A stretch of DNA of 64,000 nucleotides, from NCBI RefSeq assembly GCF_900101685.1, contig NZ_FMZZ01000020.1:27432-91431 (forward strand). The letters are read 5' to 3'. How positions within the stretch are numbered: position 1 is the stretch's first letter; every line of letters begins with the position of its first letter. Below, piece by piece: positions 1-8,496 of this stretch. This DNA is from Actinokineospora iranica (GTDB lineage Bacteria > Actinomycetota > Actinomycetes > Mycobacteriales > Pseudonocardiaceae). The notes under the pieces are model-generated. The model made no database searches, had not been told where the DNA came from, and saw only the letters and a list, made by a program, of their open reading frames with translations. The translations under genes and the position numbers were made by a program.

Positions 1-1
1 G

Positions 2-391
2 ATCGCGGGCAAACCCGACCGCCAGGCCACCCTCCGCCTCGGCGTCACCCACTCCCCCGAACCCCGCGTCCTCGACCGCTTCGCCGACGACGGCTACGAC
101 CTGATCATGGCCGGACACACCCACGGCGGCCAGCTCCGCATCCCCGGCTACGGCGCCATCGTCACCAACTGCGAACTCGACCGCTCCCGCGCCCGCGGCT
201 CCTCCCGCTGGGGCGCCCACACCTGGCTGCACGTCTCCGCCGGACTGGGCACCTCCCCGTTCGCCCCGGTCCGCTTCGCCTGCCCCCCCGAAGCCAGCCT
301 CCTGACCCTCGTACCCCGCACGACCAGCAACGACCCAGCCCAAGAAGGCGCCAAGGGGGCCCGATTCGGAGCCGGAGCACGCGTCCGATAG
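2..391 (+). CDS. Metallophosphoesterase, C-terminal part
   Basis: Partial gene running in from the left edge, about 129 residues visible. The GHTHGGQ motif (from position 107) is the last metal-binding block of calcineurin-like phosphoesterases, where the histidines bind the dinuclear metal centre. The preceding hydrophobic and acidic stretch (GVTHSPEPRVLDRFAD) fits the same fold. The tail after the motif is Ala/Arg-rich and probably not part of the domain. The substrate cannot be told from this fragment. It ends 18 bases before a tRNA-Pro gene; no terminator is obvious between them. Confidence 0.85.
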   Translation: MAGKPDRQATLRLGVTHSPEPRVLDRFADDGYDLIMAGHTHGGQLRIPGYGAIVTNCELDRSRARGSSRWGAHTWLHVSAGLGTSPFAPVRFACPPEASLLTLVPRTTSNDPAQEGAKGARFGAGARVR

Positions 392-409
392 ACTTCCCTC
401 GTTCCACAC

Positions 410-780
<371 letters not shown>

Positions 781-928
781 GCTCGATGGGGTGGAGTGGT
801 TTCTTTGGGGGTGAAGGAAGATCCCTAAACTCGCCGTGGTCGTGTGGCCGAAGGCTCCCCACCCGTCTTTCCCACGACGGGATCTTCCTTCGTAGGGGCC
901 CCAAAGAAACCACTCCACCCCATCGAGC
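781..928. repeat. 148-bp long-hairpin repeat, copy A
   Basis: Begins GCTCGATGGGGTGG and ends CCACCCCATCGAGC; the outer 30 bases at each end are perfect inverted repeats. A second inner pair (GAAGGAAGATCCC with GGGATCTTCCTTC) and a third weaker pair (GTCGTG with CACGAC) let the whole unit fold into one long hairpin around a conserved loop containing GCCGAAGGCT and CCCACCCGTCTT. The same 148-bp unit recurs at 6926-7073 and 18103-18250. No transposase is encoded, so it is a MITE-like or structured intergenic element. Confidence 0.9.
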
Positions 929-1013
929 CAACCCCACGACAGCCAGCCACCCCATCGAGCAGACCCCCACAGCCACGCGCCCGCGGAAGCCCCATCGAGC
1001 CAAGGGCGTGCGC
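929..1013. repeat. Extra element ends next to copy A
   Basis: The terminal decamer CCCATCGAGC of the 148-bp element occurs here twice more, at 951-960 and 991-1000, spaced 32 and 40 bases from the end of copy A. They look like remnants of further insertions or rearranged ends. Confidence 0.5.
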
Positions 1014-1640
1014 TCAGCTCCTGAGCCAGCCATGCCAGTGGCTGGTGTAGGCGGAGGCTTCCGCGGTCAGCCAGGCGTCGAGGGTGGTGGTGTTGGTGTT
1101 TTTGGGGAGGCGGTGCTCTTTGGCTCGGCGGACGTCTACAACCAACGGGGTCGCGCCGGGGATGAGGTCGGACATGCGGATTTGGAGTAGGCGGAGGGCG
1201 GCGTTGGCGGCGTCTCGGGGGAGGGGTGCTTCCTTGAGGTAGAGGAGGACCGCGTGGTGGGCGCCCTGGCGGGTGCGGATGCCCAGGTGAGGGGCTACCT
1301 CGACGTCGAGGTCGGCTACGCGGAGGGTGGTTGTCGCGGTGGGGATGGGGGTGGCCTTCGTTTGGCGCCACCAGTGGAGGAAGCCGGTGGTGACCTCGGC
1401 GAAGGCGCGGGCCTGGCCGGTCAGGTCGTCGGGGACGGGGATGGCGGTGAGGGCGGCTTCCGGGTCTTGGGCGGACACCGCTGTGTGGATCGCGGCCAGG
1501 ATCGGGCGGTAGAAGAGGGTGGCGTTGTGCCCGGGAACGCGGGCGCGGTCGTGCTGGCTGGCGATGATCTCGGTGCGCCTGCGGCGGTCACCCGCGGCGT
1601 ACTCGGCGAAGGACGCGGTGTTGATCGCGACGGTCTCCAC
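1014..1640 (-). CDS. Conserved hypothetical protein, 208 aa
   Basis: Not recognised. The GTG start at 1640 follows a purine-rich GGGGGAAAC ribosome site; the longer upstream frame has no such site. The protein starts METVAINTASFAEYAAGDRR and is rich in short hydrophobic strands and helices. The middle (DVEVAPHLGIRT, then HHAVLLYLKEAPL) and a later LVVDVRRAKEH are faintly like strand-rich nuclease folds, but no catalytic set is clear, so this is only a guess. No signal peptide or membrane segment. It stands alone between the hairpin element and a ferredoxin gene on the same strand. Confidence 0.7.
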   Translation of the reverse strand: METVAINTASFAEYAAGDRRRRTEIIASQHDRARVPGHNATLFYRPILAAIHTAVSAQDPEAALTAIPVPDDLTGQARAFAEVTTGFLHWWRQTKATPIPTATTTLRVADLDVEVAPHLGIRTRQGAHHAVLLYLKEAPLPRDAANAALRLLQIRMSDLIPGATPLVVDVRRAKEHRLPKNTNTTTLDAWLTAEASAYTSHWHGWLRS

Positions 1641-1805
1641 TGTGTTTCCCCCTGTCTCCCTCGGGCGAAGTGCCTGGGGAAAGCCTACCGCCGGGGTATG
1701 ACACAAATGTTCGACTGACCGGGTGTTCACGCAGGTCAAGTAGGCCGGCTCGCGTGCTTGCGGCACGCGAGCCGGAGAGGTGTGCCGGTGGTCAGGGTGC
1801 CGCGG

Positions 1806-2015
1806 TCACTCGAGGAGGTCGCGGCCGTCCTCGGTCACCGAGATGGCCAAGGCGGGGCAGGACTCGGCGGCGTCGAGCACGTTCTCGTCCGGGTCGATGT
1901 CGGTGGCCCGGACCGTGGCGGCGGTGCCGTTCAGCTCGAAGTGGTCGGGCGCGGTGGCCACGCAGACGCCGGAGGCCATGCAGCGGCCGGCGTCCACTCC
2001 CAGTTTCCATGTCAC
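1806..2015 (-). CDS. Ferredoxin, 3Fe-4S type
   Basis: 69 residues. Three cysteines in the pattern RCMASGVCVAT ... ESCPAL bind a 3Fe-4S cluster; the C-x5-C spacing, with no cysteine in the middle position, is typical of the small actinobacterial ferredoxins that pass electrons to cytochromes P450. Length fits the family (about 63-70 aa). No P450 gene lies next to it, so the partner is unknown. The next gene upstream on this strand is 43 bases away. Confidence 0.9.
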   Translation of the reverse strand: MTWKLGVDAGRCMASGVCVATAPDHFELNGTAATVRATDIDPDENVLDAAESCPALAISVTEDGRDLLE

Positions 2016-2058
2016 CCCACCACCGTAAGGGCATCCGGCGGCCCGCGTCAGGTCTTGG

Positions 2059-2715
2059 TCACCCGGGAATCTCTTCGAACGTCGACACGATCTGGCGCAG
2101 CGCGGGCTCGGCCGACTCGCGGCGCTCCGCGAGCGTCCAGCTGATCACCTGGTAGTAGCCGTTCTCGCCGTTGACCAGGGTGTACCAGAACAGGGCGTCG
2201 ACGCCGGTGATCTTGGTCGTGACCTCGTAGCGGACCGCGGGGTGGCCACCGACGGTGAGCTCTTCGCCCTGGTCGACCGTGGCGTAGTCGGGCATGGCGG
2301 CCATCGAGTCGATGGCGGTCTCCTCGAAATCGGCGAAGTCCGCGAAGCCCGCCTTCTCGTCGGTGATCACCATGACGTAGCGCTCCTGGTAGATCTGCCC
2401 GTAGGTGAGCACCGAGGCTTCGCCGCGATACTCCGGGGGCAGCTCTTTCCACTGCGTGGGCAGGGTGAGCCTGCTGCGGCCGTCGCGGGCGGTGACGACC
2501 GAGGTGCCCTGGTCGACGTCGGCGGCCGGGGCGCCGCTCGGGCCGGTGGTGGTGGCCACGACCAGCCAGGTGACCGCCGCGAGCAGGACCGCGGCCAGCG
2601 CCGACAGCCCAACCCACAACCGGGTGGACTTGGGCGGTGGCGGCGGGACGGGAGCCAAGAACCGCTGCGGCGGCGCGAACTGGCCAGGCCACGGCCCCCG
2701 AGAGTCTTCCGACAT
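2059..2715 (-). CDS. Single-pass membrane protein with extracytoplasmic domain
   Basis: 218 residues. A proline-rich cytoplasmic head (to about residue 30) is followed by one hydrophobic segment (about residues 33-54, LWVGLSALAAVLLAAVTWLVVA) and a soluble outer domain of about 160 residues. The outer domain has alternating strands (LTLPTQWKELPPEYRG, AVRYEVTTKITG, YYQVISWTLAERR), similar in layout to PsbP/DUF1795-like domains of actinobacterial lipoproteins; that match is by resemblance only. Starts ATG at 2715, divergent from the peptidase gene at 2795. Confidence 0.75.
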   Translation of the reverse strand: MSEDSRGPWPGQFAPPQRFLAPVPPPPPKSTRLWVGLSALAAVLLAAVTWLVVATTTGPSGAPAADVDQGTSVVTARDGRSRLTLPTQWKELPPEYRGEASVLTYGQIYQERYVMVITDEKAGFADFADFEETAIDSMAAMPDYATVDQGEELTVGGHPAVRYEVTTKITGVDALFWYTLVNGENGYYQVISWTLAERRESAEPALRQIVSTFEEIPG

Positions 2716-2794
2716 CGCGACACCGCCCCCAGGTCGGGTCCGCCCGCTCGATCAGCGGGCGACGCCAGTCTATCGGCCTGGCAGGATCGAGGGT

Positions 2795-4636
2795 GTGACG
2801 AATCATCCTGTCGCCGAGGTACCCGACCGCCTGTTCGCCGACGACGAGGCCGAGACACGGTGGCGGGCGCGTTTCCACGCCGCCCGGGTGTCGCTGCCGA
2901 GCTGGGCGCTGGAGGCGCCCGACCGCAACGTCTACGTCTCCAACGCCAGCGGGGTGTGGGAGGTCTACGCCTGGGACCGGGCGACCGACACCCACCGGCA
3001 GGTCACCGACCGCCCCAACGGCACCCTGCACGCGACCGTGTCCCCCGACGGGGAGCACATCTGGTGGTTCGCCGACACCGACGGCGACGAGTTCGGCTCC
3101 TGGGTGCGCGAGCCGTTCGCGGGTCTGCCCGCCGGCGCCGCCGCGAGCCCCGCCGTGCCCGGCACGAAGAGCGGCTACCCGGCCGGTCTGGAGATCGGCG
3201 ACACCGTGCGCGCGGTCGGCGTCGCCGACGACGACGGCACCACGATCTTCCTCGCCCGCGGCTCGGCCGACGCCGAGGTGATCTACCAGAACGAGCACGA
3301 CGGCGGCGTGTCCGCGCTGTCGCGCGACGAGCGGCTGCTGGCCATCGCGCACTCCGAGCACGGCGACAACCGGCACCCCGCGCTGCGCGTGCTGTCGGTC
3401 GCCGACGGGTCGACCGTCGCCGAGAAGTGGGACGGGCCGGGCAAGGGGCTCGACGCGATCGAGTTCAGCCCGGTCGCGGGCGACGCGCGGCTGCTGGTGC
3501 TGCACGAGCGCCGGGGCCGCGAGGAACTGCTGATCTGGGACGTCGCCGCCGACACCGAGCGGGAGATCACCCTCGACCTGCCCGGCGAGGTGAGCGCGAA
3601 CTGGTACACCGACGGGCGCGCGCTACTGGTCGCGCACACCCACGAGGCGCGCAACACCTTGCACCGCTACGACATCGCCACCGGCGAACTGACCACTTTG
3701 GACACCCCGGCGGGCACCATCGGCTCGGCGCACGCCCGCCCCGACGGCACCGTCGAGTACTCCTGGTCGAGCGCCGCCGAACCGGCCGTGGTGCGCGCCC
3801 TCTACGACGACGGCACCGAACGGGTCCTGCTGACCCCGCCCGGCGAGCGCGCGCCGGGCTCCGCGCCGCTGACCGACACGTTCGTCGAGACCGAACACGG
3901 CCGGGTGCACGCGCTCGTCGCCCGACCGGTGGACGCGCCGGACGGCCCGCTGCCGACCGTGTTCAGCCTGCACGGCGGCCCGCACGCCGCGGACGAGGAC
4001 CGGTTCTCCGCGTACCGGGCGCTGTGGCTCGACGCCGGATTCGCCGTGGTCCACGTGAACTACCGCGGCTCCACCGGCTACGGCTCCGCCTGGCGCGACG
4101 CCATCGAGGGACGACCGGGCCTGACCGAACTCGCCGACGTCCGCGCGGTGCACACCTGGGCGGTCGAGTCCGGCCTGGCCGACCCGCAGCGCTGCGTGGT
4201 CAACGGCGCGTCCTGGGGCGGCTACCTGAGCCTGCTCGCCCTGGGCACCCAACCCGACCTGTGGGCGGCGGGCGTCGCGGGCGTCCCGGTGGCGGACTAC
4301 CTGGCCGCGTACGAGGACGAGATGGAGCCGCTGCGCGCGTTCGACCGCGCCCTCTTCGGCGGCTCCCCCACCGAAGTCGGCGACCGGTACGTCGAATGCT
4401 CCCCGATCACGTATGTGGACGAGGTGCGCGCCCCCGTGCTGGTCCTCGCGGGCGAGAACGACCCCCGCTGCCCCATCCGCCAAATCGACAACTACCTCGA
4501 CCGCCTCGCCGAACGCGGCATCCCGTACGAGATGTACCGGTACGACGCGGGACACGGGTCGCTGGTGGTGGCGGAGACGATCAAGCAATCGCTGATCGAG
4601 GTCTACTTCGCGCTGCGGGCCCTCAAACTGCGGTAA
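2795..4636 (+). CDS. S9 family peptidase (prolyl oligopeptidase type)
   Basis: 613 residues from a GTG start at 2795. The N-terminal two thirds form a beta-propeller (repeated blocks such as NVYVSNASGVWEVYAW and ALRVLSVADGS). The C-terminal alpha/beta-hydrolase domain carries the catalytic triad: Ser in GASWGGYLS, Asp in AGENDPRC and His in DAGHGSLV, with the oxyanion motif HGGPHA. Such cytoplasmic enzymes cut short peptides, often after proline or as acylaminoacyl peptidases. The frame is open further upstream, but the start at 2795 begins the propeller and matches the family length. A strong terminator follows. Confidence 0.92.
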   Translation: MTNHPVAEVPDRLFADDEAETRWRARFHAARVSLPSWALEAPDRNVYVSNASGVWEVYAWDRATDTHRQVTDRPNGTLHATVSPDGEHIWWFADTDGDEFGSWVREPFAGLPAGAAASPAVPGTKSGYPAGLEIGDTVRAVGVADDDGTTIFLARGSADAEVIYQNEHDGGVSALSRDERLLAIAHSEHGDNRHPALRVLSVADGSTVAEKWDGPGKGLDAIEFSPVAGDARLLVLHERRGREELLIWDVAADTEREITLDLPGEVSANWYTDGRALLVAHTHEARNTLHRYDIATGELTTLDTPAGTIGSAHARPDGTVEYSWSSAAEPAVVRALYDDGTERVLLTPPGERAPGSAPLTDTFVETEHGRVHALVARPVDAPDGPLPTVFSLHGGPHAADEDRFSAYRALWLDAGFAVVHVNYRGSTGYGSAWRDAIEGRPGLTELADVRAVHTWAVESGLADPQRCVVNGASWGGYLSLLALGTQPDLWAAGVAGVPVADYLAAYEDEMEPLRAFDRALFGGSPTEVGDRYVECSPITYVDEVRAPVLVLAGENDPRCPIRQIDNYLDRLAERGIPYEMYRYDAGHGSLVVAETIKQSLIEVYFALRALKLR

Positions 4637-4641
4637 GCGAA

Positions 4642-4674
4642 GGGAGGCCACTTCCATCACGGAGGTGGCCTCCC
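4642..4674 (+). terminator. Terminator after S9 peptidase
   Basis: Arms GGGAGGCCACTTCC and GGAGGTGGCCTCCC (one G-T pair) around the loop ATCAC form a 14-bp GC-rich hairpin six bases after the peptidase stop. No T run; typical of actinobacteria. It may also serve the convergent FMN reductase gene. Confidence 0.8.
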
Positions 4675-4715
4675 AGTACCCCGGGATCTGGGCAGCTCAA
4701 GGCGAACCCGCAGGA

Positions 4716-5273
4716 TCAAGGGCGGTTCAGGGCGAACTCGACCACCTGAGCGCCGATGGTGCGCAACGTCGTGGCGACGGCGGGGTCCGATGAGTCGCCG
4801 GTGGCGTCGAAGGTCGCCTCCACCGAGTTGACGGCCGCGCCGAGCGGGGTCGGCCAGCCGCGCAGGGCGTGGACGACCGAGCGGAGGGCGGTGAGGGTGG
4901 TGACCGAGGCCTGCCAACCCGCAGCGGTGGCGATGCAGCCGACGGCGCGGCCGTCGAGGTACGGGCGGGTGTCGCCGCGGAGGTCTTCCACGTAGTCGAG
5001 GGCGTTCTTGACCAGGCCGGACACCGTGCCGTGGTAGCCGGGTGAGACCAGGATGACGCCGTCGGCGGCGCGGAGTTCCTCGACCAGGCGGCGGGCCTCG
5101 GGTGAGCGGTCGGGGACCGCCGGGTCGTAGAACGGCAGCACGAGGTCCGCGCCGGACAACGCCGTCGTCTTCGCGCCCGCCGCGGCGGCGCCCGCCAGGG
5201 CGATGCGCAGGGCGCGCTCCGACTGCGAGTCCGCGCGAAGCGACCCGCCGATTCCCACCACGGTGACCGTCAC
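4716..5273 (-). CDS. NADPH-dependent FMN reductase family protein
   Basis: 185 residues from GTG at 5273, preceded by AAGGA. Flavodoxin-like fold: the N-terminal VVGIGGSLRADSQS loop binds the FMN phosphate, and SPGYHGTVSGLVKNALDYVE matches the family block SPEYNGSxPGxLKNAIDW. Members reduce FMN, azo dyes, quinones or chromate with NAD(P)H in the cytoplasm; the substrate here is unknown. Divergent from the hydrolase gene at 5403; the 129-base gap should hold both promoters. Confidence 0.88.
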   Translation of the reverse strand: MTVTVVGIGGSLRADSQSERALRIALAGAAAAGAKTTALSGADLVLPFYDPAVPDRSPEARRLVEELRAADGVILVSPGYHGTVSGLVKNALDYVEDLRGDTRPYLDGRAVGCIATAAGWQASVTTLTALRSVVHALRGWPTPLGAAVNSVEATFDATGDSSDPAVATTLRTIGAQVVEFALNRP

Positions 5274-5402
5274 CTGGCCATCCTTCCATCGGTTCCCCGC
5301 ACCGTACGACCTCCACCGCGCCGGAGGTCTCGCACCTGTGAGGCGGGTTACCGAAACTGCTACTAGCAAGTAACATCGCGGCGGGGCTACCAAGGAGGCA
5401 GC

Positions 5403-6470
5403 GTGTCGAAGTTGATGGAGCGGGTTCCGATCCAGGTCCAGGCCGCCTTCGTCCGCGCGGTGTTCGCGCTGCCGCGGCCGCTGCGTCGGCTCATCGCGGG
5501 CCAGCCGACCCGCATCGACGGGCAGGAACTCGCCCTCGACGCGCAGTTGCTCCTCACCCTGGACAAGATGGCAGGTCACTCGTTCGTGGACCGCACCCCC
5601 GAACGGTCGCGGGCCATGCTGGACCGCTCACGACACCTGGTCAGCGGCGTCCCGATCGAGCCGGTGACCGTGCGCGGCCTCACCCTCGACGACGACATCC
5701 CGGCCCGGTTCTACACCCCGGCCGAAGTGGGCGAAGACGCCCCGCTGCTGGTCTTCTACCACGGCGGCGGATGGGTGTTGGGCACCCTCGACAGCCACGA
5801 CAACACCTGCCGTTTCCTGGCCAAGCACGCCAAGGTGAAGGTGCTCTCCGTCGACTACCGCTTAGCCCCCGAACACCCATTCCCGGCCGCCGCGGAGGAC
5901 GCCTACTCCGCGTTCCGCTACGCCGTGGCGCACGCCCCGGAACTCGGCGTGAACCCTGACCTGATAGCCGTCGGCGGCGACTCCGCGGGCGGCAACCTGG
6001 CCGCGGTCACCGCGTACCAGGCGGTCCGCGCGGGCGGCCCCCGCCCGGCGTTCCAACTCCTGTTCTACCCCGGCACCGACGCCACCGCCCGCCGCCGCTC
6101 CCGCGACCTCTTCGCCGACGGCTTCTTCCTCACCAGCGAGAACATCGACTGGTTCACCAACCACTACTGCCCCGACACCGAACGCCGCGCGGACCCCCTG
6201 TTCTCCGTCCTCCGCGCCGACGACCTCACCGGAATGCCCCCCGCCTACATCGCCACCGGCGGCTTCGACCCGCTACGCGACGAAGGCGAAGAATTCGCCC
6301 ACAAACTCGCGGCGGCAGGCGTCCCCGTTGCCCTGAGCAGGCACCCCGACCTGATCCACGGCTACGTCAACTTCATCGGCATCGGCACCCGCTTCCGCGA
6401 AGCCACCGCCGAAGCAGCGGGCGCCCTCCGAACCGGACTTGCGATGAGCACCCCAGCCCGCACACCCTGA
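5403..6470 (+). CDS. Alpha/beta hydrolase (HSL/acetyl esterase type)
   Basis: 355 residues from GTG at 5403, with an AAGGAGG ribosome site six bases upstream. Hormone-sensitive-lipase family marks: HGGGW oxyanion motif (about residue 120), nucleophile Ser in GDSAGGNLA (about 190), Asp in the GGFDPLRDEG block and His in LIHGYVNF. It hydrolyses short-chain esters or lipids. An N-terminal cap helix region (residues 1-90) is present. The codon bias gets richer in C toward the 3' end, as in neighbours. Confidence 0.92.
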   Translation: MSKLMERVPIQVQAAFVRAVFALPRPLRRLIAGQPTRIDGQELALDAQLLLTLDKMAGHSFVDRTPERSRAMLDRSRHLVSGVPIEPVTVRGLTLDDDIPARFYTPAEVGEDAPLLVFYHGGGWVLGTLDSHDNTCRFLAKHAKVKVLSVDYRLAPEHPFPAAAEDAYSAFRYAVAHAPELGVNPDLIAVGGDSAGGNLAAVTAYQAVRAGGPRPAFQLLFYPGTDATARRRSRDLFADGFFLTSENIDWFTNHYCPDTERRADPLFSVLRADDLTGMPPAYIATGGFDPLRDEGEEFAHKLAAAGVPVALSRHPDLIHGYVNFIGIGTRFREATAEAAGALRTGLAMSTPARTP

Positions 6471-6544
6471 CCGGGTCCTGGGCAAGCCTTCCGAGCCACC
6501 CCCACACTCGGCCTTCATCGCGCCCCAGGGCGCCATGATCGCAA

Positions 6545-6660
6545 GTTATCCACAGCCGCAGCGCGCTCTCTTCCCCCCGCTGACCTGCGCCGATAGACTG
6601 GAGCAGGGCCCGGCCCCCAGGGCGGGTGGGGTTTGTTGTGGGGGCTGTGGGGCGGCGAAA
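6545..6660. repeat. Dispersed repeat family 2, copy 1
   Basis: About 115 bases that recur, inverted, at 28312-28429 with few differences. Shared blocks include TTATCCACAGCCGC, CTGACCTGCGCCGATAGACT and TTTGTTGTGGGGG. TTATCCACA (6546-6554) is identical to the bacterial DnaA-box consensus. It does not encode a plausible protein. Confidence 0.8.
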
Positions 6661-6764
6661 AGGCCGAAATAGGGCCGTTGTGGACGTGGTTGGGGCGGTC
6701 GGTCGAGTGCCTTTGCGCACTTGGCAGACCCTGGCCTGCCAAGTGCCCGACATGAACGGGACAG

Positions 6765-6903
6765 CGAACCCCGCCGTCCTGCCAACCGCACTCAAAGCCG
6801 CCAGATGCCAGAGGAGTGCTGCGGTGAACCCGCCCCCTGCCAAGCCCCACTGACGCTCGCCCCAGCACCCACCGGGTGGAGTGGCGAACCCGCCCTCCTG
6901 CCA
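6765..6903. repeat. Three degenerate 60-bp repeats upstream of copy B
   Basis: The unit GAACCCGCC..CCTGCCA occurs at 6765-6784, 6825-6842 and 6885-6903, a spacing of 60 bases. Related CTGCCAGG blocks precede copies A and C of the 148-bp element. Confidence 0.55.
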
Positions 6904-6925
6904 GCCGGGCCCGAAGCTGCCGGGT

Positions 6926-7073
6926 GCTCGACGGGGTGGAGTGGTTTCTTCGGGGAGAAGGAAGATCGCCAAGCTGGCTCCGCACGTGTGCGGCCGAAGG
7001 CTTTCCCACCCGTCTTCCACACGGCGATCTTCCTTCGTAGGGGCCCCGAGGAAACCACTCCACCCCATCGAGC
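6926..7073. repeat. 148-bp long-hairpin repeat, copy B
   Basis: Same length and ends as copies A and C, but more diverged inside. Several changes occur as pairs that keep base pairing: GATCCC/GGGATC of copies A and C is GATCGCC/GGCGATC here, and TTTGGGG/CCCCAAA is TTCGGGG/CCCCGAG. The loop blocks GCCGAAGGCT and CCCACCCGTCTT are kept. It lies in the gap between two convergent genes, just after the stop of the serine hydrolase. Confidence 0.9.
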
Positions 7074-7091
7074 AAACCCCGGAACCCGAGA

Positions 7092-8249
7092 TCAGCGGCG
7101 AACCAGGGCCTCGGTGACCACCCGAGCACTCGTCTCGGGCCAGTTCTTGTTTGTCAGGCTGGGTGGGCCGAGGCGGACGACCACGGTGTCCGAGCCTGGG
7201 TCGACCTGAACAGTCTGGCCGCCGAAGCCGATAGCCCAGTACATGTCCGCGGGCGCGTTCGGCACCATTCGCTCGCGGGGGGCGTTGGCGCTGTCCTCGC
7301 GGGTCATCGGGACCAGGGGGTCGGCGACGGCGCCGAGGTGGTTGAGCCACCACAGGTAGCCGTAAGACGAGGTGATGGGCTGGGACGGTTTGCCGGTCGC
7401 CTGGCCGACCCAGTGGCGGGGCACGATCTGCCGGTGGTTCCAGCGGCCGTCGTTGAGGAACAGGTGGCCGAAGCGGGCCAGGTCTTCGCAGGTGGACTGC
7501 ATTCCGAAGAACATGTTGGTGTTGCCCGACGGGTCCTTGGTCAGGTGCGTGTCGCGCATTCCGATCGGGGCCAGCAGGTTCTTTTCCGCGTAGTCCGCGG
7601 GTTCGACGCCGGTGGACTTGCTCAGCACGTCGTCGAGGGTCTGGATGGCGGCGTTGTTGTATGTCCAGACGTCGCCGGGGCGGTGGTCCTGGGGGAGGGA
7701 GGCGCCCAGGGCGGTGCGGTCGGCGGCGGTGGGGAGGGCGCCGTAGTCGGTGGCCATGTCCCAGTGCCTGCCGGAGTTGTTGCTGAGCAGGTTCTTCACC
7801 GTGACCTGGGCAGCGGGGGTGCCCGCCCAGGCCGGGATGTACTTGGCCGCCTTGTCGTCGATATCCAACTTCCGGCGGGACTGGGCGATGCCGACCAGGG
7901 TGCTGGTGACCGATTTGGTGACCGAGAAGACCTCTTGGGCCGAGCCGGCGTTGGCGCCGTTCCAATACCACTCGCCGACGAGGCGGCCGTGGCGGATGAC
8001 GACGAGGCAGTTCGAGCCGTCGGCTTGGGCGGCGGCGGCGATTTCGGCGAGTTTGGCCGGGTCGAAGCCCTCGGCTGCGGCGTCGGCGCGCTGCCATTCC
8101 GCGCCGGGATAGGTGCCCGTCCACCACTTCCCGCCCAGCGGTGTGCCCGTCCACGCGGAGGCGCCCGGCTGGGACGCGACGAGCGCACCGGCTGCGAGCA
8201 TCACGGCGGTGGCGGTGGTGACGAGTTTGCGACGCGTGAAAACAGGCAT
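7092..8249 (-). CDS. Secreted beta-lactamase-family serine hydrolase
   Basis: 385 residues from ATG at 8249, with a GGAGGGG ribosome site; the frame runs further upstream without one. Signal peptide at residues 1-32 (FTRRKLVTTATAVMLAAGALVA); the RRK start allows Tat export. Class C beta-lactamase/penicillin-binding fold: SxxK in FSVTKSVTS, YNN in WTYNNAAIQ, and a late GFGGQTVQVDPG block in place of the KTG strand. Family members are D-amino acid peptidases or esterases; this one is probably not an antibiotic-resistance enzyme. A 3' hairpin element follows its stop. Confidence 0.9.
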   Translation of the reverse strand: MPVFTRRKLVTTATAVMLAAGALVASQPGASAWTGTPLGGKWWTGTYPGAEWQRADAAAEGFDPAKLAEIAAAAQADGSNCLVVIRHGRLVGEWYWNGANAGSAQEVFSVTKSVTSTLVGIAQSRRKLDIDDKAAKYIPAWAGTPAAQVTVKNLLSNNSGRHWDMATDYGALPTAADRTALGASLPQDHRPGDVWTYNNAAIQTLDDVLSKSTGVEPADYAEKNLLAPIGMRDTHLTKDPSGNTNMFFGMQSTCEDLARFGHLFLNDGRWNHRQIVPRHWVGQATGKPSQPITSSYGYLWWLNHLGAVADPLVPMTREDSANAPRERMVPNAPADMYWAIGFGGQTVQVDPGSDTVVVRLGPPSLTNKNWPETSARVVTEALVRR

Positions 8250-8496
8250 CCTGCCCCTCCGGTTTTCCGATTCCGGAAAATATTGGCGGCACCGGCAAGC
8301 GGTTGTCAACGCCAACTTTCCGCTTTGTCACCTTTGAAAGCCAACGACATTGCCTGGGTTGACAAAGGCGGCATTTGTTGTCCATTTCGCGCAACGGACG
8401 TCAGCGGCCGTCGTTTCTGGAGTCAGTCAAGACAAGGTCCACCCGGTCGGGGTTATTCGGTTGACCGGCACCGGCCCGGCACGGTGGCATCAGGTC

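Noticed and set aside
2405..2794. N-terminal extension of the S9 peptidase
   Set aside because: It would overlap the divergent membrane-protein gene completely; GTG at 2795 begins the family domain.
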